Positions 43,659 through 53,322 of a stretch of 64,000 bases of DNA are shown here, piece after piece. The DNA lies in NCBI RefSeq assembly GCF_036023875.1, contig NZ_CP107931.1, positions 2,666,001 to 2,730,000 of the forward strand, written 5' to 3'. Both the position numbers and the translations under genes were made by a program. The notes under the pieces were generated by a model, which was given only the letters and a program-made list of their open reading frames with translations, searched no databases and was not told the origin of the DNA. Each line of letters opens with the position of its first letter. Within the stretch, counting starts at the first letter, position 1. This DNA comes from Mycobacterium sp. NBC_00419 (GTDB lineage: Bacteria; Actinomycetota; Actinomycetes; Mycobacteriales; Mycobacteriaceae).

Positions 43659-44522
43659 TCAGTCGCGCGGCCACACGATCATGGGCACCGGCAGCGCCCG
43701 CATGATCTTGCTCGCCGAATGACCGAGGAAAAGCCGCTTGGGCTGAGCCAGCCGGCTGGAGCCGATGAGGACGACCTCGCTGTCCTCGAAGTCCAGTCCC
43801 AGCACCGCGTCTTCAAGCGAATTCCCATGGCCGATAACGCTTGTCACCGATGTTCCAGCCGGAAGCGCGGCAGTTGCGCTGTCCACCAGACCCGCGGCGT
43901 GTTGCTCGGCGAGCTTTGTCCACTCGTGACGGCGTTCGTCGCTGCCGCCCTCGCCGACGGCAACCAACGACATCAACCGCAGCGGAACCTTCCATTCGGC
44001 AGCCAATCGCACGGCACCGTCGAACAGATTCTCGTTGCCCGGCCGCAAACCGATGGCACAGGTGATTCGCGTGATGCGGGGGTGCGGCTCGTACTCGGCC
44101 GGCGCGAGTGCGACCGGCACCTCTGACGCGTGCAGCAGGGCGTCGGCCAGGCTGCCCAGCCCGAAGCGCCCACTGCGCACCCGATGGTAGGTGCCGACGA
44201 CGATCAGCCCCGCCTCACCGTGATCCGGATCGGTGGCCGCGTCGAGCAGGCCCTCGGTGATCGAGTCCGCCCGACGCAGATGACCCTCGGCCTGTACACC
44301 GGCCGGCACGTGGGCCAATCCATCCTCGAGCCATTCCCGGCCCTGCTCTTCGACTTCGGCGTTGAATGCCTGATCGGGTGAGTACCGGTGGAAGGTCGGG
44401 GCATCACTGGGCAGCACCGAGACCAGATCCAGCGTCGCACCTGAGGATCTCGCCAGGGTTGCCGCGAGATTGACCGCGTCAAGACCGCGTTGGCGGGGGC
44501 CATAGCCGACGACGTACCGCAT
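43659..44522 (-). CDS. Universal stress protein, tandem domain
   Basis: 287 residues from ATG 44522, supported by TAGCGT (44535-44530, minus strand) ending 7 bases upstream (leaderless). Two Usp domains: first MRYVVGYGPRQRGLDAVNLAAT to VGTYHRVRSGRFGLGSLAD; second from TRITCAIGLRPGNENLFDGA to IGSSRLAQPKRLFLGHSASKI. The second retains a G-x(2)-G-like loop only partly, so ATP binding is uncertain. Divergent from the APC permease. Confidence 0.84.
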   Translation of the reverse strand: MRYVVGYGPRQRGLDAVNLAATLARSSGATLDLVSVLPSDAPTFHRYSPDQAFNAEVEEQGREWLEDGLAHVPAGVQAEGHLRRADSITEGLLDAATDPDHGEAGLIVVGTYHRVRSGRFGLGSLADALLHASEVPVALAPAEYEPHPRITRITCAIGLRPGNENLFDGAVRLAAEWKVPLRLMSLVAVGEGGSDERRHEWTKLAEQHAAGLVDSATAALPAGTSVTSVIGHGNSLEDAVLGLDFEDSEVVLIGSSRLAQPKRLFLGHSASKIMRALPVPMIVWPRD

Positions 44523-44673
44523 GCTTCGGACGCTAACACGCGTCATCGACCATGGTGGGCGACTATAAAAACGTTCTTGCTCTGTGACGGCTGGCTGCCA
44601 AAAACCACCGGACGAGCCGCCGTTGTGATAGGCCACAAAGGACGGATTCCGACGAGACGATGGCGGGTCGAAG

Positions 44674-46047
44674 ATGAGTCAGGTTGCCTCTGGCGCAAAG
44701 GGCACCACCCAGCTGGCCCGCACGCTCAGTTTGTGGGCGATCGTCGGACTCGGGCTGGGCTACATGACGCCGACGGTCGTCTTCGACACCTTCGGCATCG
44801 TCTCGACCGAGACCGGCAACGTCGTGCCGACCGCCTACCTGTTGGCGTTGGTGGTCATGATGTTCACCGCGATCAGCTATGGGCGGATGACGCAGATCTT
44901 CCCGTCAGCAGGATCGGCCTACACCTACACCTCGGAAACCATCGGGCACAACGTCGGATTCCTCATCGGTTGGGCGGCGCTGTTGGACTATCTGCTGCTT
45001 CCGTTGGTCAACGCGCTCATCATCCGCAGCTACCTTTACTCGTTCTTCCCGACCGCCCCGGCCTGGATCTGGGTCGTCGTCTACGTCGCCGTCATCACCG
45101 CCATGTGCTTGTTCAGCATGACCAACACGTCGCGGGTGAACATGGTGCTGGTCGTCTTCGAGGTCGTACTGATCGGGGTGTTCCTCGTGCTGGCCGCCAA
45201 GTCGCTGATCGACGGTATGGGCAACGGAACCGTGTTCTCGACACAGCCGCTGTGGCACGAGGGGGTGCACCTCAATTTGGTGATCACCGGCGCCACCATT
45301 GTCGCGTTCTCATTCATCGGTTTCGACGCGATCACGATGTACACCGAAGAGGCAAAAGACGCTTCGCTGGTGCCGAAAGCGATCCTGCTGGCATTGGTGA
45401 TCGGTGGCGCCATCTTCTTCGTGTCGGCGTTCTTCACCCAATCACTTTTTCCCGACGTGTCCAATTTCAGCGAAGAATCGCTGGAGAACAGCGCCCTGCC
45501 TGAGATTGCGTTCAATGTCGGTGGGCATCTGTTCAAGATCCTGCTCACATCGGCGGCGTTCGCAGCCACGGTGGCATCGAGCCTGGCTTCCCACGCCTCG
45601 GTCTCACGACTGCTCTACGTAATGGGCCGCAACGGCCGCGGACCCGTCGGCCGCTTCTTTGGCTACCTTCACCCAAGCTTCCAAACCCCCGCGTACGCAA
45701 TCATCTTCGTGGGTCTGGTGTCGCTGCTGGCGATCTCGTTCAACCTCGACTTCGTCGCCTCGCTGATCAACTTCGGTGCGTTGATCGCCTTCACCTTCGT
45801 CAACCTGACGGTGATCATCTACTTCGCCTACCGGCGTCGCGAAGTCCACGGCGGACGTGAAATCTTCAAGAACATCATCTTGCCGTCCATCGGCGTGATG
45901 CTCACGGTCGTTCTGTGGCTGTATCTTTCGGCCGAGTCCACCCGCTACGGGATCATCTGGTTCGGCATCGGGATTGTCGTGCTGCTATGGCTGACGCGGT
46001 TCTTCCGCCGTCCGTTGAATGTCAACATGGGCGACCCCGAAGGCTGA
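44674..46047 (+). CDS. APC family amino-acid/polyamine permease
   Basis: 457 residues with about twelve transmembrane helices. N-terminal LARTLSLWAIVGLGLGYMTP is the substrate-binding TM1 region of the amino-acid/polyamine/organocation family; SYGRMTQIFPSAGSAYTYTS follows, then IVAFSFIGFDAITMYTEEAKD (TM6). The C-terminal helices are clear (GIIWFGIGIVVLLWLTRFF). Substrate unknown. A TATAAA-like stretch at 44564 may be its promoter -10 (distance about 100 bases). Only weak SD before ATG. Confidence 0.85.
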   Translation: MSQVASGAKGTTQLARTLSLWAIVGLGLGYMTPTVVFDTFGIVSTETGNVVPTAYLLALVVMMFTAISYGRMTQIFPSAGSAYTYTSETIGHNVGFLIGWAALLDYLLLPLVNALIIRSYLYSFFPTAPAWIWVVVYVAVITAMCLFSMTNTSRVNMVLVVFEVVLIGVFLVLAAKSLIDGMGNGTVFSTQPLWHEGVHLNLVITGATIVAFSFIGFDAITMYTEEAKDASLVPKAILLALVIGGAIFFVSAFFTQSLFPDVSNFSEESLENSALPEIAFNVGGHLFKILLTSAAFAATVASSLASHASVSRLLYVMGRNGRGPVGRFFGYLHPSFQTPAYAIIFVGLVSLLAISFNLDFVASLINFGALIAFTFVNLTVIIYFAYRRREVHGGREIFKNIILPSIGVMLTVVLWLYLSAESTRYGIIWFGIGIVVLLWLTRFFRRPLNVNMGDPEG

Positions 46048-46130
46048 CCCTTAAAGCCCCCTTGGTCGAAACTCGCCGAAAGTGTTGCGCTGAATCTGCC
46101 CGCACGTTAATTTATCCGCGGGTGCTCAGA

Positions 46131-46155
46131 ATTGACTTCTTTCACGCGTGTCAAT
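46131..46155. promoter_or_regulatory. Inverted repeat upstream of the secreted repeat protein
   Basis: ATTGAC (46131-46136) and GTCAAT (46150-46155) are a perfect 6-bp inverted repeat separated by 13 bases, about 57 bases before the TTG start at 46212. It may be an operator; the left arm also resembles a -35 (TTGACT). Confidence 0.35.
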
Positions 46156-46211
46156 GATCGAGCGTTTGGAGTGGCGGCCGGTAAACGGCGCCCTAACAAG
46201 GGGGAATCGTC

Positions 46212-48410
46212 TTGGCTGTCAACACTTCACCGTCTCGTCGCACTGCACCGGGCCGCAACCGGCGTCGCACTCTGCCGGTAGTGCGCTGGCTACAGGTCGG
46301 CACGGCGGCAGCCGGGATGGGTATCGCGTTGGCCGCGGCCCCCACCGCGCTGGCGGATGACGGATCCGGCACCTCGGCATCGTCGGCCAGGGATGCGCAC
46401 AGCACGACGTCATCGCAGACGGCGGCCCATAGCCCCTCGGCCGCGGGCCGCAGTGCTAGAGCGGCATCGAAGGGCGCGGGGGTCACTCCCGCTGCGGCGA
46501 GTGCGAATGCGAGTTCACGACTCACAACGCTGTTGGCAGACAACGCCATTGATGCAGCCACCCCATCTGAAGCAAGCACGGCCACCACGCACGGGCGCTC
46601 GGCCCGCGTCGAGGCCTCGACCGTCGCGGTAGCCCCGGCCACCAGTACATCGGATACCAGCAGTGCGGTGGCGACAGCCAACACCACCACCACTGCATCC
46701 CTGCAGGCGCAGGCGAACCCACTCGGACAGCTGTCGGCGTTCCTCGGTCTGCCCGGCGCGCCGGCCACCTCCGCACCCAGCCTCGGGGCGTTCCCGATCC
46801 TGTTCAACCTCACCCTAGAAGACCTGTTCAGCGGGACCGGGCCTGCGGCGGTGACGAACCCCACCGCGGTCGTGACCGGCCTGTTCAACCAGGTGCTGCG
46901 CATCAACCCGACGGCCACCGAGCTGCAGAACTACCTTGACGTGTTCAACCTGACCGGAGTCAACGGAGTCGTCGCCGGCCTGTACAGCTCCACCGCATTC
47001 CGCCAGACCGAGGTGAACAACTTCTACCTCGAACTCCTTGGGCGCCCTGCCACCCAACAGGAACTCGCCTGGGACACAACGCGGTTGATGTGGGGCCTGT
47101 CCGAGCCCGTGTTCGCCGCGTCGATCGCCGGCAGCAAGGCGTTCTACGAGTCCAGCGCGGACGGGGGCGGGCCGCTGGGTCCGGTGCCGACCGCCACGAG
47201 TTACGTGAACCTGCTCTACCGCACGCTTCTCGGCCAGGCGGCCGACCCGACCGCACTGTCGGCGTACGTGCAGGAGCTTCAGGCCGGTCTGCCGATCGGC
47301 TTGGCCGCGCTGCAGTTCGTGACCTCCGATGCCTACCGGCAGGCAAAGGTGCAGGAGATCTACTCGGTCCTCGGCGAGACGGCCACCACCGAAGAGATCA
47401 CCAAGTACGTCCAGAACTGGTTCTGGAACGGCGGACTGGCTGGGATCGCCACCAGCCTGCTCGCGACCTCGAGCAACGTCGGGAACATCGAGGGCGGGCA
47501 GGTGGTGCTGCCCGACATGGCGGCCGCCGCGCAGTTGCAGCAGCTTCTGCTGGCCGCCTACACCGAAACCCCCGAGGGCTTCGTCAAGCTCTACGGCACC
47601 CTGGTGGGCGACTGCAGCGACACCGGGAGCGCCGCCTGCATCAACCCCGCGCTCTACTCGCTGCTGACCACCGGTGGCGCCGATCGGGGCCTGTCCAACA
47701 GCAGCCTGACCCTGAAGTCGATCACCGTGCAGGTCGCCGACTTGATCCCCACCCAGAACGAGATCGACCTGAAGAAGTCGCTCAAATTCCCGCTGCAGGA
47801 CCCGGCTTCGCTGACCACGTACTTCAGCGGCGGCGTCATCCAGCCGTTCGGCAACCCCATCGTGACCGCAGACGGTGGCGCCTACATCATCGACGGACAC
47901 CACCGGTGGTCGGCGATCGTGCTGATCAATCCCAACACCCAGGTGGCCGCGCTGGATCTCGGATACGTGCCCACGCCACAGGACGGACTCAAGGAGGCGC
48001 AGATCGGCGTTGCGGCCACCAAGGGCTTCCTCGCCGTGTCCCCGGGCGGAGGCATCAACCTCTACACCACCGACGAGCAGACGTTCAATACCGCGGTCCG
48101 CGGCTACATCGAGACCGCGGCCGATGCCCACACGCAAGAGCCGCCTCCGAACATCCCGTGGACGGATCAGGTTCTCAACGTCTTCACCACCTACCTGGGG
48201 CTCGACGGTCAGACCACCGACCAGAAGTACACCAGCATTGAGAACTACCTGTGGAGCAACGTCCTTCGGATGCGTGCACTCAACCCGTTCATCCCCGGGG
48301 CGACCAGCCGCGAGGTCATGCCGCAGACCGATCCCCTGCCGGTGACGCAGGGATACCTCGCCAGCGGTGCCTTGAGCTACTCGTTCCCGACCATCTCCTA
48401 CCTCGGCTGA
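46212..48410 (+). CDS. Secreted DUF4214-like repeat protein with ParB/Srx-type domain
   Basis: 732 residues from TTG 46212, preceded by AAGGGGG. Basic N-terminus then signal segment (VGTAAAGMGIALAAAPTALA), about 130 residues of Ala/Ser/Thr low complexity, then four about 48-residue units between residues 221 and 420. Each unit has a Y/F-x-x-L-L-G-R-like start (NFYLELLGRPATQQELAWD; NLLYRTLLGQAADPTALSAYV), resembling DUF4214. From about residue 500 a ParB/Srx-like fold follows, with YIIDGHHRWSAIVLINP at 558-574. It must act outside the membrane. A bidirectional terminator overlaps its stop. Confidence 0.8.
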   Translation: MAVNTSPSRRTAPGRNRRRTLPVVRWLQVGTAAAGMGIALAAAPTALADDGSGTSASSARDAHSTTSSQTAAHSPSAAGRSARAASKGAGVTPAAASANASSRLTTLLADNAIDAATPSEASTATTHGRSARVEASTVAVAPATSTSDTSSAVATANTTTTASLQAQANPLGQLSAFLGLPGAPATSAPSLGAFPILFNLTLEDLFSGTGPAAVTNPTAVVTGLFNQVLRINPTATELQNYLDVFNLTGVNGVVAGLYSSTAFRQTEVNNFYLELLGRPATQQELAWDTTRLMWGLSEPVFAASIAGSKAFYESSADGGGPLGPVPTATSYVNLLYRTLLGQAADPTALSAYVQELQAGLPIGLAALQFVTSDAYRQAKVQEIYSVLGETATTEEITKYVQNWFWNGGLAGIATSLLATSSNVGNIEGGQVVLPDMAAAAQLQQLLLAAYTETPEGFVKLYGTLVGDCSDTGSAACINPALYSLLTTGGADRGLSNSSLTLKSITVQVADLIPTQNEIDLKKSLKFPLQDPASLTTYFSGGVIQPFGNPIVTADGGAYIIDGHHRWSAIVLINPNTQVAALDLGYVPTPQDGLKEAQIGVAATKGFLAVSPGGGINLYTTDEQTFNTAVRGYIETAADAHTQEPPPNIPWTDQVLNVFTTYLGLDGQTTDQKYTSIENYLWSNVLRMRALNPFIPGATSREVMPQTDPLPVTQGYLASGALSYSFPTISYLG

Positions 48411-48432
48411 ACCGGGGCCGGTTCAGCCGAGG
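48401..48432. terminator. Bidirectional 13-bp hairpin terminator
   Basis: CCTCGGCTGAACC (48401-48413) pairs perfectly with 48420-48432 around a GGGGCC loop. It includes the stop codon of the plus-strand repeat protein and ends one base before the stop of the convergent DUF5078 gene, so it can serve both. Confidence 0.82.
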
Positions 48433-48433
48433 C

Positions 48434-48880
48434 TCACCAGACCCACACCGACGTGTCGTCTCGCGGGTACTGTTTGCAGATGTCAGTGGTGTGCGCCGCC
48501 ACGCCCTTGTTGTTGAAGAACACCTTGGCCCAGTTGGGCCAGATCCACGCCAGCTGTTCATAGAAGGCGTTGGTGGCCGTCTCCTCCGAGTAGGCGCGGC
48601 GACCGGCGTAATCCATTGAGTAGAACCAGTGGATACGGTCCTTGACTGCCTGCTGTACCTCAGGTGACTTGTTGTTGTAGTCGGCCATGTATCGCTCGTA
48701 GTAGACCGGCTCGACATCGCGCGCCGCAGCCAGGATCTGCTCGGCGGTGCACGTGGTCCGCAACGTGCGGCCCGGAATCGGGTAGTCGTCTGTTGCGTCG
48801 GCGAGGCTCACGGCGGCGATTGCAACGCCGACCGCGAAGATGAGGGTGAGAAGCACTACCAGCATGCCGAGCTTCCGCAT
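48434..48880 (-). CDS. DUF5078 protein, exported
   Basis: 148 residues from ATG 48880 (an alternative in-frame ATG at 48910 would overlap the upstream gene). Signal or anchor RKLGMLVVLLTLIFAVGVAIAAV, then CTAEQILAAARDVEPVYYERYMADYNNKSPEVQQAVKDRIHWFYSMDYAGRR. Two cysteines remain in the mature part. Mycobacterial family of unknown role, often near MmpL or envelope genes. Last gene of the mmpS-mmpL operon; it begins 16 bases after the DUF732 stop. Confidence 0.74.
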   Translation of the reverse strand: MRKLGMLVVLLTLIFAVGVAIAAVSLADATDDYPIPGRTLRTTCTAEQILAAARDVEPVYYERYMADYNNKSPEVQQAVKDRIHWFYSMDYAGRRAYSEETATNAFYEQLAWIWPNWAKVFFNNKGVAAHTTDICKQYPRDDTSVWVW

Positions 48881-48896
48881 CAACCCGGATGTCTGA

Positions 48897-49220
48897 CTAG
48901 CGGGCCGCATCAGCGATCCGGCCGAACTGTTCTGGGCAATAGGTTCGCACGGCAGCTGCCAAGAACTGCCAGGCCTGCTCTGTGGTGGTGCCGTGGGAGA
49001 GGTTGTCGTGGACGAAAACTGCAGAGGCATAGGCATCCTTGTCGACTCCGCGCTCAGCGCGTTTACAGGTGATCTTGCCGATCCAGGCGTTGTAGTCCCG
49101 TTGCCCGTAGATCCCGTAGGTGTGCAACTCGGCGGCAAAGTCGGTGTCGGGATCGGCGGCCGCAGGTGCCGCGAGCAGCACTGCGGTCAACGGCACCGCC
49201 AGGATCGACGCCCACCTCAT
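48897..49220 (-). CDS. DUF732 protein, secreted
   Basis: 107 residues from ATG 49220, which overlaps the MmpL stop as ATGA. Signal peptide [20 protein letters not shown], then the short DUF732 helical domain [46 protein letters not shown] ending in [11 protein letters not shown], with two cysteines likely disulfide-bonded. Small exported helical proteins of unknown function, very common in mycobacteria. Coupling to mmpL suggests a periplasmic accessory role. Confidence 0.8.
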   Translation of the reverse strand: MRWASILAVPLTAVLLAAPAAADPDTDFAAELHTYGIYGQRDYNAWIGKITCKRAERGVDKDAYASAVFVHDNLSHGTTTEQAWQFLAAAVRTYCPEQFGRIADAAR

Positions 49221-52126
49221 ACCAGTACCCCTACCGCCGGATCGGTCTGCGGCTGAGCCACTTTCGGCCAGGGTGCTGGTATCGGGCGAACGCGCACACG
49301 CTGCGGCCACCAGTACCACCGCCCCAGCAGAGTGGCGAGGGCCGGCGTCGTGAACGCCCGGACGATCAGGGTGTCGAAGATCAATCCCAAACCGATGGTG
49401 GTACCGACCTGACCGATGACTTTCAGCTCGCCGACCGCCATCGTCATCATCGTGAAGGCGAACAGCAATGCCGCGGCAGTAACCACCGAGCCGCTACCAG
49501 CGAGGGTGCGGATGATGCCCGTGCGGACCCCCGCACCGACCTCCTCCTTCAAGCGTGAGACCACCAACAGGTTGTAGTCGGCACCCACGGCCAGCTGAAT
49601 GATCATCGCCATCGGCAGCACCATCCAGTGCAACTCCAAGCCGATGACGTGCTGCCAGAGCAGAACTGAGATACCAAAGGAGGCACACAGCGACAGCGCC
49701 ACCGAGCCGACGATCACTGCTGCGGCAATGATCGCCCTGGTGATGATCAACATGATGAGGAAGATCAGCCCGAGGGCGGCGATGCCCGCGATCATCAGGT
49801 CGTACCTGGTGCCGTCAGCCATATCCTTGAACGTCGCCGCCGTGCCTCCGACGTAGATCCGCGCCCCCTCAAGCGGGGTGCCCTTCAGGGCCTCTTTGGC
49901 AGCTTGCTTGATGGCGTCGATCTTCGTGATGCCATCGGCCGACAGAGGATCGCCCTCATGAGCGATGATGAACCGCACAGCATTTCCGTTCGGGGAGATG
50001 AACTGTTTGATCCCGCGCTTGAAGTCGTCGCTCTCGAACGCGTCCGGTGGCAGGTAGAACGAATCGTCGTTCTTCGCCGCGTCGAAGGCCTGCCCCATCG
50101 CCTCAGAGTTCTTTTGCATCTCGGTCATCTGCTGCTGCATACCGTTCTGCGACTGGTACATGGTCAGCATCATCTGCTTCATCGACTTCATCGTGTCGAT
50201 CATGGTCGGCATGAGCGCAACCATCTGCGGCATAAGAGAATTGAGGTGCTCCATATCCGGGATCAAGCTCTGAATACTGTCGGTCATCGTGTTGATGCCA
50301 TCGAGCGCATCGAAGATCGACCGCAGCGCCGAGCAGACCGGGACGTCGTAGCAGTGTGGTTCCCAGTAGAAGTAGTTCCGCAGCGGGCGGAAGAAGTCGT
50401 CGAACTCCGCCATCTGGTCTCGAACCTGGGCGAGCGTAATGGACATGTCCTTCATCTTCGTGACCATGCTGCTGGTGGTCTCGGCCATCTGCACGGTGAT
50501 GCCCCGCATCTTCTCCATCGAGTCGATGTTGGTCTGCATGTCGTCGGCCTGTTTGAGCATGTCGGCCGTCCGGTCACCCTGATACTGCTCGTTGAGCTTG
50601 CTCAGCAGGCCTTGCTGGGACAGCGCGTACGGAATTGTGGTGTGCTCGATGGGCTGACCGTCCGGACGCGTAATCGTCTGTACCCGACCGATTCCCGGCA
50701 CCCGGAACACCGCCTTGGCCACCTTGTCGATCACCAGGAAGTCCGCCGGATTCCTCAGATCATGATCGGTTTCGATCATCAGCATCTCCGGGTTGAGTCG
50801 CGATGGGTCGAAGTGCCGTTCGGCCGCGGCGTAGCCCAGGCTCGACGGGATGGTGGACGGCAGGTACTTACGGTCGTTGTAACTTGTCTGGTAGCTCGGC
50901 AGAGCAATCAGACCGATCAACGAGATCGCCAGGCTGGCAACCAGAATTGGCCCGGGCCAACGCACCACCGCAGTGCCGACCTTGCGCCAGCCGCGCGAAC
51001 GTAGCGAACGCTTGGGATCGAGCAGGCCGAATCTGCCCGCCACCACGATCAAGGCCGGCCCGAAGGTCATCGCGAACGTAACCATCACGATCATGCCGAT
51101 GGCCAACGGCACGCCAAGCGTCTGGAAGTACGGCAGACGTGTGAAGGTCAGACAGAACGTGGCCCCGGCGATCGTGAGCCCTGACGCGATGATGACATGC
51201 GCGGTGCTTCCGAACATGGTGTAGTACGCGGATTCTCGATCCTCGCCGAGGCTGCGCGCCTCTTGATATCGGCCGATGAGGAAGATCGCGTAATCGACCG
51301 CGATCGCGATGACCAGCGTGACGAGCAGGCTCGTGGCGAAGGTCGAGAGCCCGATGATGTTGTGGTAGCCCAGGAATGCGACGAAGGCGCGCACGGTCGC
51401 CACACTGATTCCGAGCATCGTCATGACCAGCAGAGTGGTGCCGATTGAGCGGAAGAACGCCAACAGCATGACGAGGATGACCACCATGGTCAGCGCTTCC
51501 ACCGTCTTCATGCTGCTGTGGCCGATTTCTTGCTGCTCGGAGGCCAATGCCGCGCCACCCGTCACGTAGGCCTTGACCCCCGCCGGCGCCGGTGTCTCGT
51601 CGATGATGCGGTGCACCGCGGCCACCGACTCGTTTGCCTTGGCCTCGCCTAGGTTGCCGACCAGGTTCACCTGGGCGTAGGCGGCCTTGCCATCGCCACT
51701 CTGGACGCCTGAAGCAGTCAGCGGATCACCCCAGAAATCCTGGACGTGCTCGACGTGCGCGGTGTCCGCACGAAGGCCCGCAACCAGTTTCGCGTAATAG
51801 GCCCGGGCATCGGCGTCGAGCTTGTTCTGGCCCTCGAGCACGATCATCGCCGAGCTGTCGGACTTGAATTCCTCGAAGACCTGACCGATCTTCTGCATCG
51901 CCACGGATGCGGGCGCAGTCTTGGGGCTCATCGACACCGAGCGCATCTCGCCGACCTTCTCGAGCTGGGGCGTCGAGACGTTGAGGAAGACAGCCAACGC
52001 GATCCAGCCGAGGAGGATCGGCACCGAGAGCTTGCGCATCACCAGTGCGATGCGGCCGAAGTGCACACGGCGGTGGATCGGCACCGGGATCTCCTCGGTC
52101 ACCGCGTCCGACACCGGGGCGCTCAC
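49217..52126 (-). CDS. MmpL family RND lipid/drug transporter
   Basis: 969 residues from GTG 52126, overlapping the mmpS stop as GTGA. RND architecture: TM1 [13 protein letters not shown], large periplasmic loop, TM2-6 block ([20 protein letters not shown] through [25 protein letters not shown] with the transmembrane Asp), then a second loop with a Met-rich coiled segment ([17 protein letters not shown]), and a final TM block with [17 protein letters not shown]. Exports a lipid, siderophore or drug across the inner membrane with its MmpS partner. Substrate unknown. Similarity is to the MmpS-linked group (MmpL4/5). Confidence 0.93.
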   Translation of the reverse strand: MSAPVSDAVTEEIPVPIHRRVHFGRIALVMRKLSVPILLGWIALAVFLNVSTPQLEKVGEMRSVSMSPKTAPASVAMQKIGQVFEEFKSDSSAMIVLEGQNKLDADARAYYAKLVAGLRADTAHVEHVQDFWGDPLTASGVQSGDGKAAYAQVNLVGNLGEAKANESVAAVHRIIDETPAPAGVKAYVTGGAALASEQQEIGHSSMKTVEALTMVVILVMLLAFFRSIGTTLLVMTMLGISVATVRAFVAFLGYHNIIGLSTFATSLLVTLVIAIAVDYAIFLIGRYQEARSLGEDRESAYYTMFGSTAHVIIASGLTIAGATFCLTFTRLPYFQTLGVPLAIGMIVMVTFAMTFGPALIVVAGRFGLLDPKRSLRSRGWRKVGTAVVRWPGPILVASLAISLIGLIALPSYQTSYNDRKYLPSTIPSSLGYAAAERHFDPSRLNPEMLMIETDHDLRNPADFLVIDKVAKAVFRVPGIGRVQTITRPDGQPIEHTTIPYALSQQGLLSKLNEQYQGDRTADMLKQADDMQTNIDSMEKMRGITVQMAETTSSMVTKMKDMSITLAQVRDQMAEFDDFFRPLRNYFYWEPHCYDVPVCSALRSIFDALDGINTMTDSIQSLIPDMEHLNSLMPQMVALMPTMIDTMKSMKQMMLTMYQSQNGMQQQMTEMQKNSEAMGQAFDAAKNDDSFYLPPDAFESDDFKRGIKQFISPNGNAVRFIIAHEGDPLSADGITKIDAIKQAAKEALKGTPLEGARIYVGGTAATFKDMADGTRYDLMIAGIAALGLIFLIMLIITRAIIAAAVIVGSVALSLCASFGISVLLWQHVIGLELHWMVLPMAMIIQLAVGADYNLLVVSRLKEEVGAGVRTGIIRTLAGSGSVVTAAALLFAFTMMTMAVGELKVIGQVGTTIGLGLIFDTLIVRAFTTPALATLLGRWYWWPQRVRVRPIPAPWPKVAQPQTDPAVGVLV

Positions 52127-52566
52127 GCGGACTTCACAATGCAGTAGGTCTGGGCGTTGTAGCCGTCGACGGTGCGTTCCGCGCGCAGCTTGTCGTCGAC
52201 GTAGACGCGGCAGCTGAGGGAGTCAGCATCACCCTGCGCGACGAGTGTCGCGGACACGGACGGATCCGTTGTCGACAGCGTGAGTGACCACGGCAGACCG
52301 ACATCGCTCGCCCGCTGCGGCATCGCATCGAGGTCGGTGTAGTTGACGTTGACGGTGGCACCTGCCGGACCGGACACCTCGTAGCGCACCACCTTCGGGT
52401 TGAACCGCTCGGCGTCACCGCCGAAGTTGGTCGGTGCCACCAGGACCGCCTCCGAGCCGAAGATCCCACGGATCCGGCTAACGGCCGTGCCGCCGACCAC
52501 GATGACGGCCACCATCACCAGCGGCAGCCACACCCGTTTCAGCGCTCTCATCCCGACTTCTCCCAT
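52123..52566 (-). CDS. MmpS family accessory protein
   Basis: 147 residues from ATG 52566 with GAGGGA 6 bases upstream. Single N-terminal TM segment ([21 protein letters not shown]), then a beta-sandwich typical of MmpS proteins: [39 protein letters not shown] and [26 protein letters not shown] with two cysteines. Works with the adjacent MmpL. Divergent from a TetR gene that probably controls the operon. Confidence 0.92.
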   Translation of the reverse strand: MGEVGMRALKRVWLPLVMVAVIVVGGTAVSRIRGIFGSEAVLVAPTNFGGDAERFNPKVVRYEVSGPAGATVNVNYTDLDAMPQRASDVGLPWSLTLSTTDPSVSATLVAQGDADSLSCRVYVDDKLRAERTVDGYNAQTYCIVKSA

Positions 52567-52609
52567 CGCGAGTCCCTCGAAGGCGCTATCTGCCGTTCGA
52601 CTGCCTTAA

Positions 52610-52637
52610 GTTATACGGTTGGTATGACTGAACTCAA
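52610..52637 (-). promoter_or_regulatory. Promoter of the mmpS-mmpL operon
   Basis: Minus strand TTGAGT (52637-52632), 16 bases, TATAAC (52615-52610), about 45 bases upstream of the mmpS ATG. It lies in the shared region with the tetR gene at 52738. Confidence 0.45.
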
Positions 52638-52713
52638 TCGGATGATAGGAGTTGTAATGCGAGCAACGCCCGGACACCACAGTGACGGAGGCCACAGCGC
52701 TGCCCACCGGTAA
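52624..52713 (+). CDS. Possible short leader ORF between mmpS and tetR
   Basis: ATG 52624 to TAA 52711-52713 encodes 29 residues; an inner ATG at 52657 has AGGAG 5 bases upstream and would give 18 residues. His/Ala/Gly-rich end. It lies 24 bases before the tetR start and could be a leader of that transcript, but its length makes chance possible. Confidence 0.2.
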   Translation: MTELNRMIGVVMRATPGHHSDGGHSAAHR

Positions 52714-52737
52714 CCTGCAGGGAAAGGAGGGGTGCTG

Positions 52738-53298
52738 ATGGCAAAGCCGGTCGCCGCCCGCGGCTTCGCCCGCGAGCGCGTGCTCGACGCGGCCCTCGAA
52801 CTCTTCGCCCAGAACGGCGTCCGCGGGACCTCGATCCAGATGATCGCCGACCGCCTCGGAGTGACGAAAGCCTCGGTCTACTACCAGTTTCAATCCAAGG
52901 ACGACATCGCCTTAGCGGTAGCTCAACCGCTGTTCGACGACATCGCACACATCCAGCGCATCGCCGACATGTTGCCCGCTCCACAAGCGCGCCGCGACAT
53001 CGCCTTCAGCGGCCTCATCGATTTGGTCATCCGGCACCGCACGGTGGCTCACGTGTTCTACGGCGACCCCGTTATGCATGAACTACTCGACAGCAACGCG
53101 GAGCTGCGCAAGATGGTCGACGCGTTCACCGACTTGCTCCTGGGGTCCGGGACGGCTGACACCGAATTGGTCGCGATGACGCTGTTGACCGCCGGGATCT
53201 ACGGGTGCGCCGCGGACCCCAGGCTGTGCGGGCTGGCCGACGACCAACTGCGCGAAAAGCTCCAAGAGGTCGTTAAGAAGTTCACCGCAGCGCTCTGA
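52738..53298 (+). CDS. TetR family regulator of the mmpS/mmpL operon
   Basis: 186 residues from ATG 52738; AAGGAGG is 7 bases upstream, whereas the GTG at 52732 lies too near it. HTH: RERVLDAALELFAQNGVRGTS, then IQMIADRLGVTKASVYYQFQSKDDIALAV. Divergent from mmpS with 171 bases between, the standard arrangement of a local repressor of an efflux/export operon. The ligand may be the exported compound. Confidence 0.88.
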   Translation: MAKPVAARGFARERVLDAALELFAQNGVRGTSIQMIADRLGVTKASVYYQFQSKDDIALAVAQPLFDDIAHIQRIADMLPAPQARRDIAFSGLIDLVIRHRTVAHVFYGDPVMHELLDSNAELRKMVDAFTDLLLGSGTADTELVAMTLLTAGIYGCAADPRLCGLADDQLREKLQEVVKKFTAAL

Positions 53299-53322
53299 CC
53301 GCCGGTCGGCCGGTCGTGGCTC

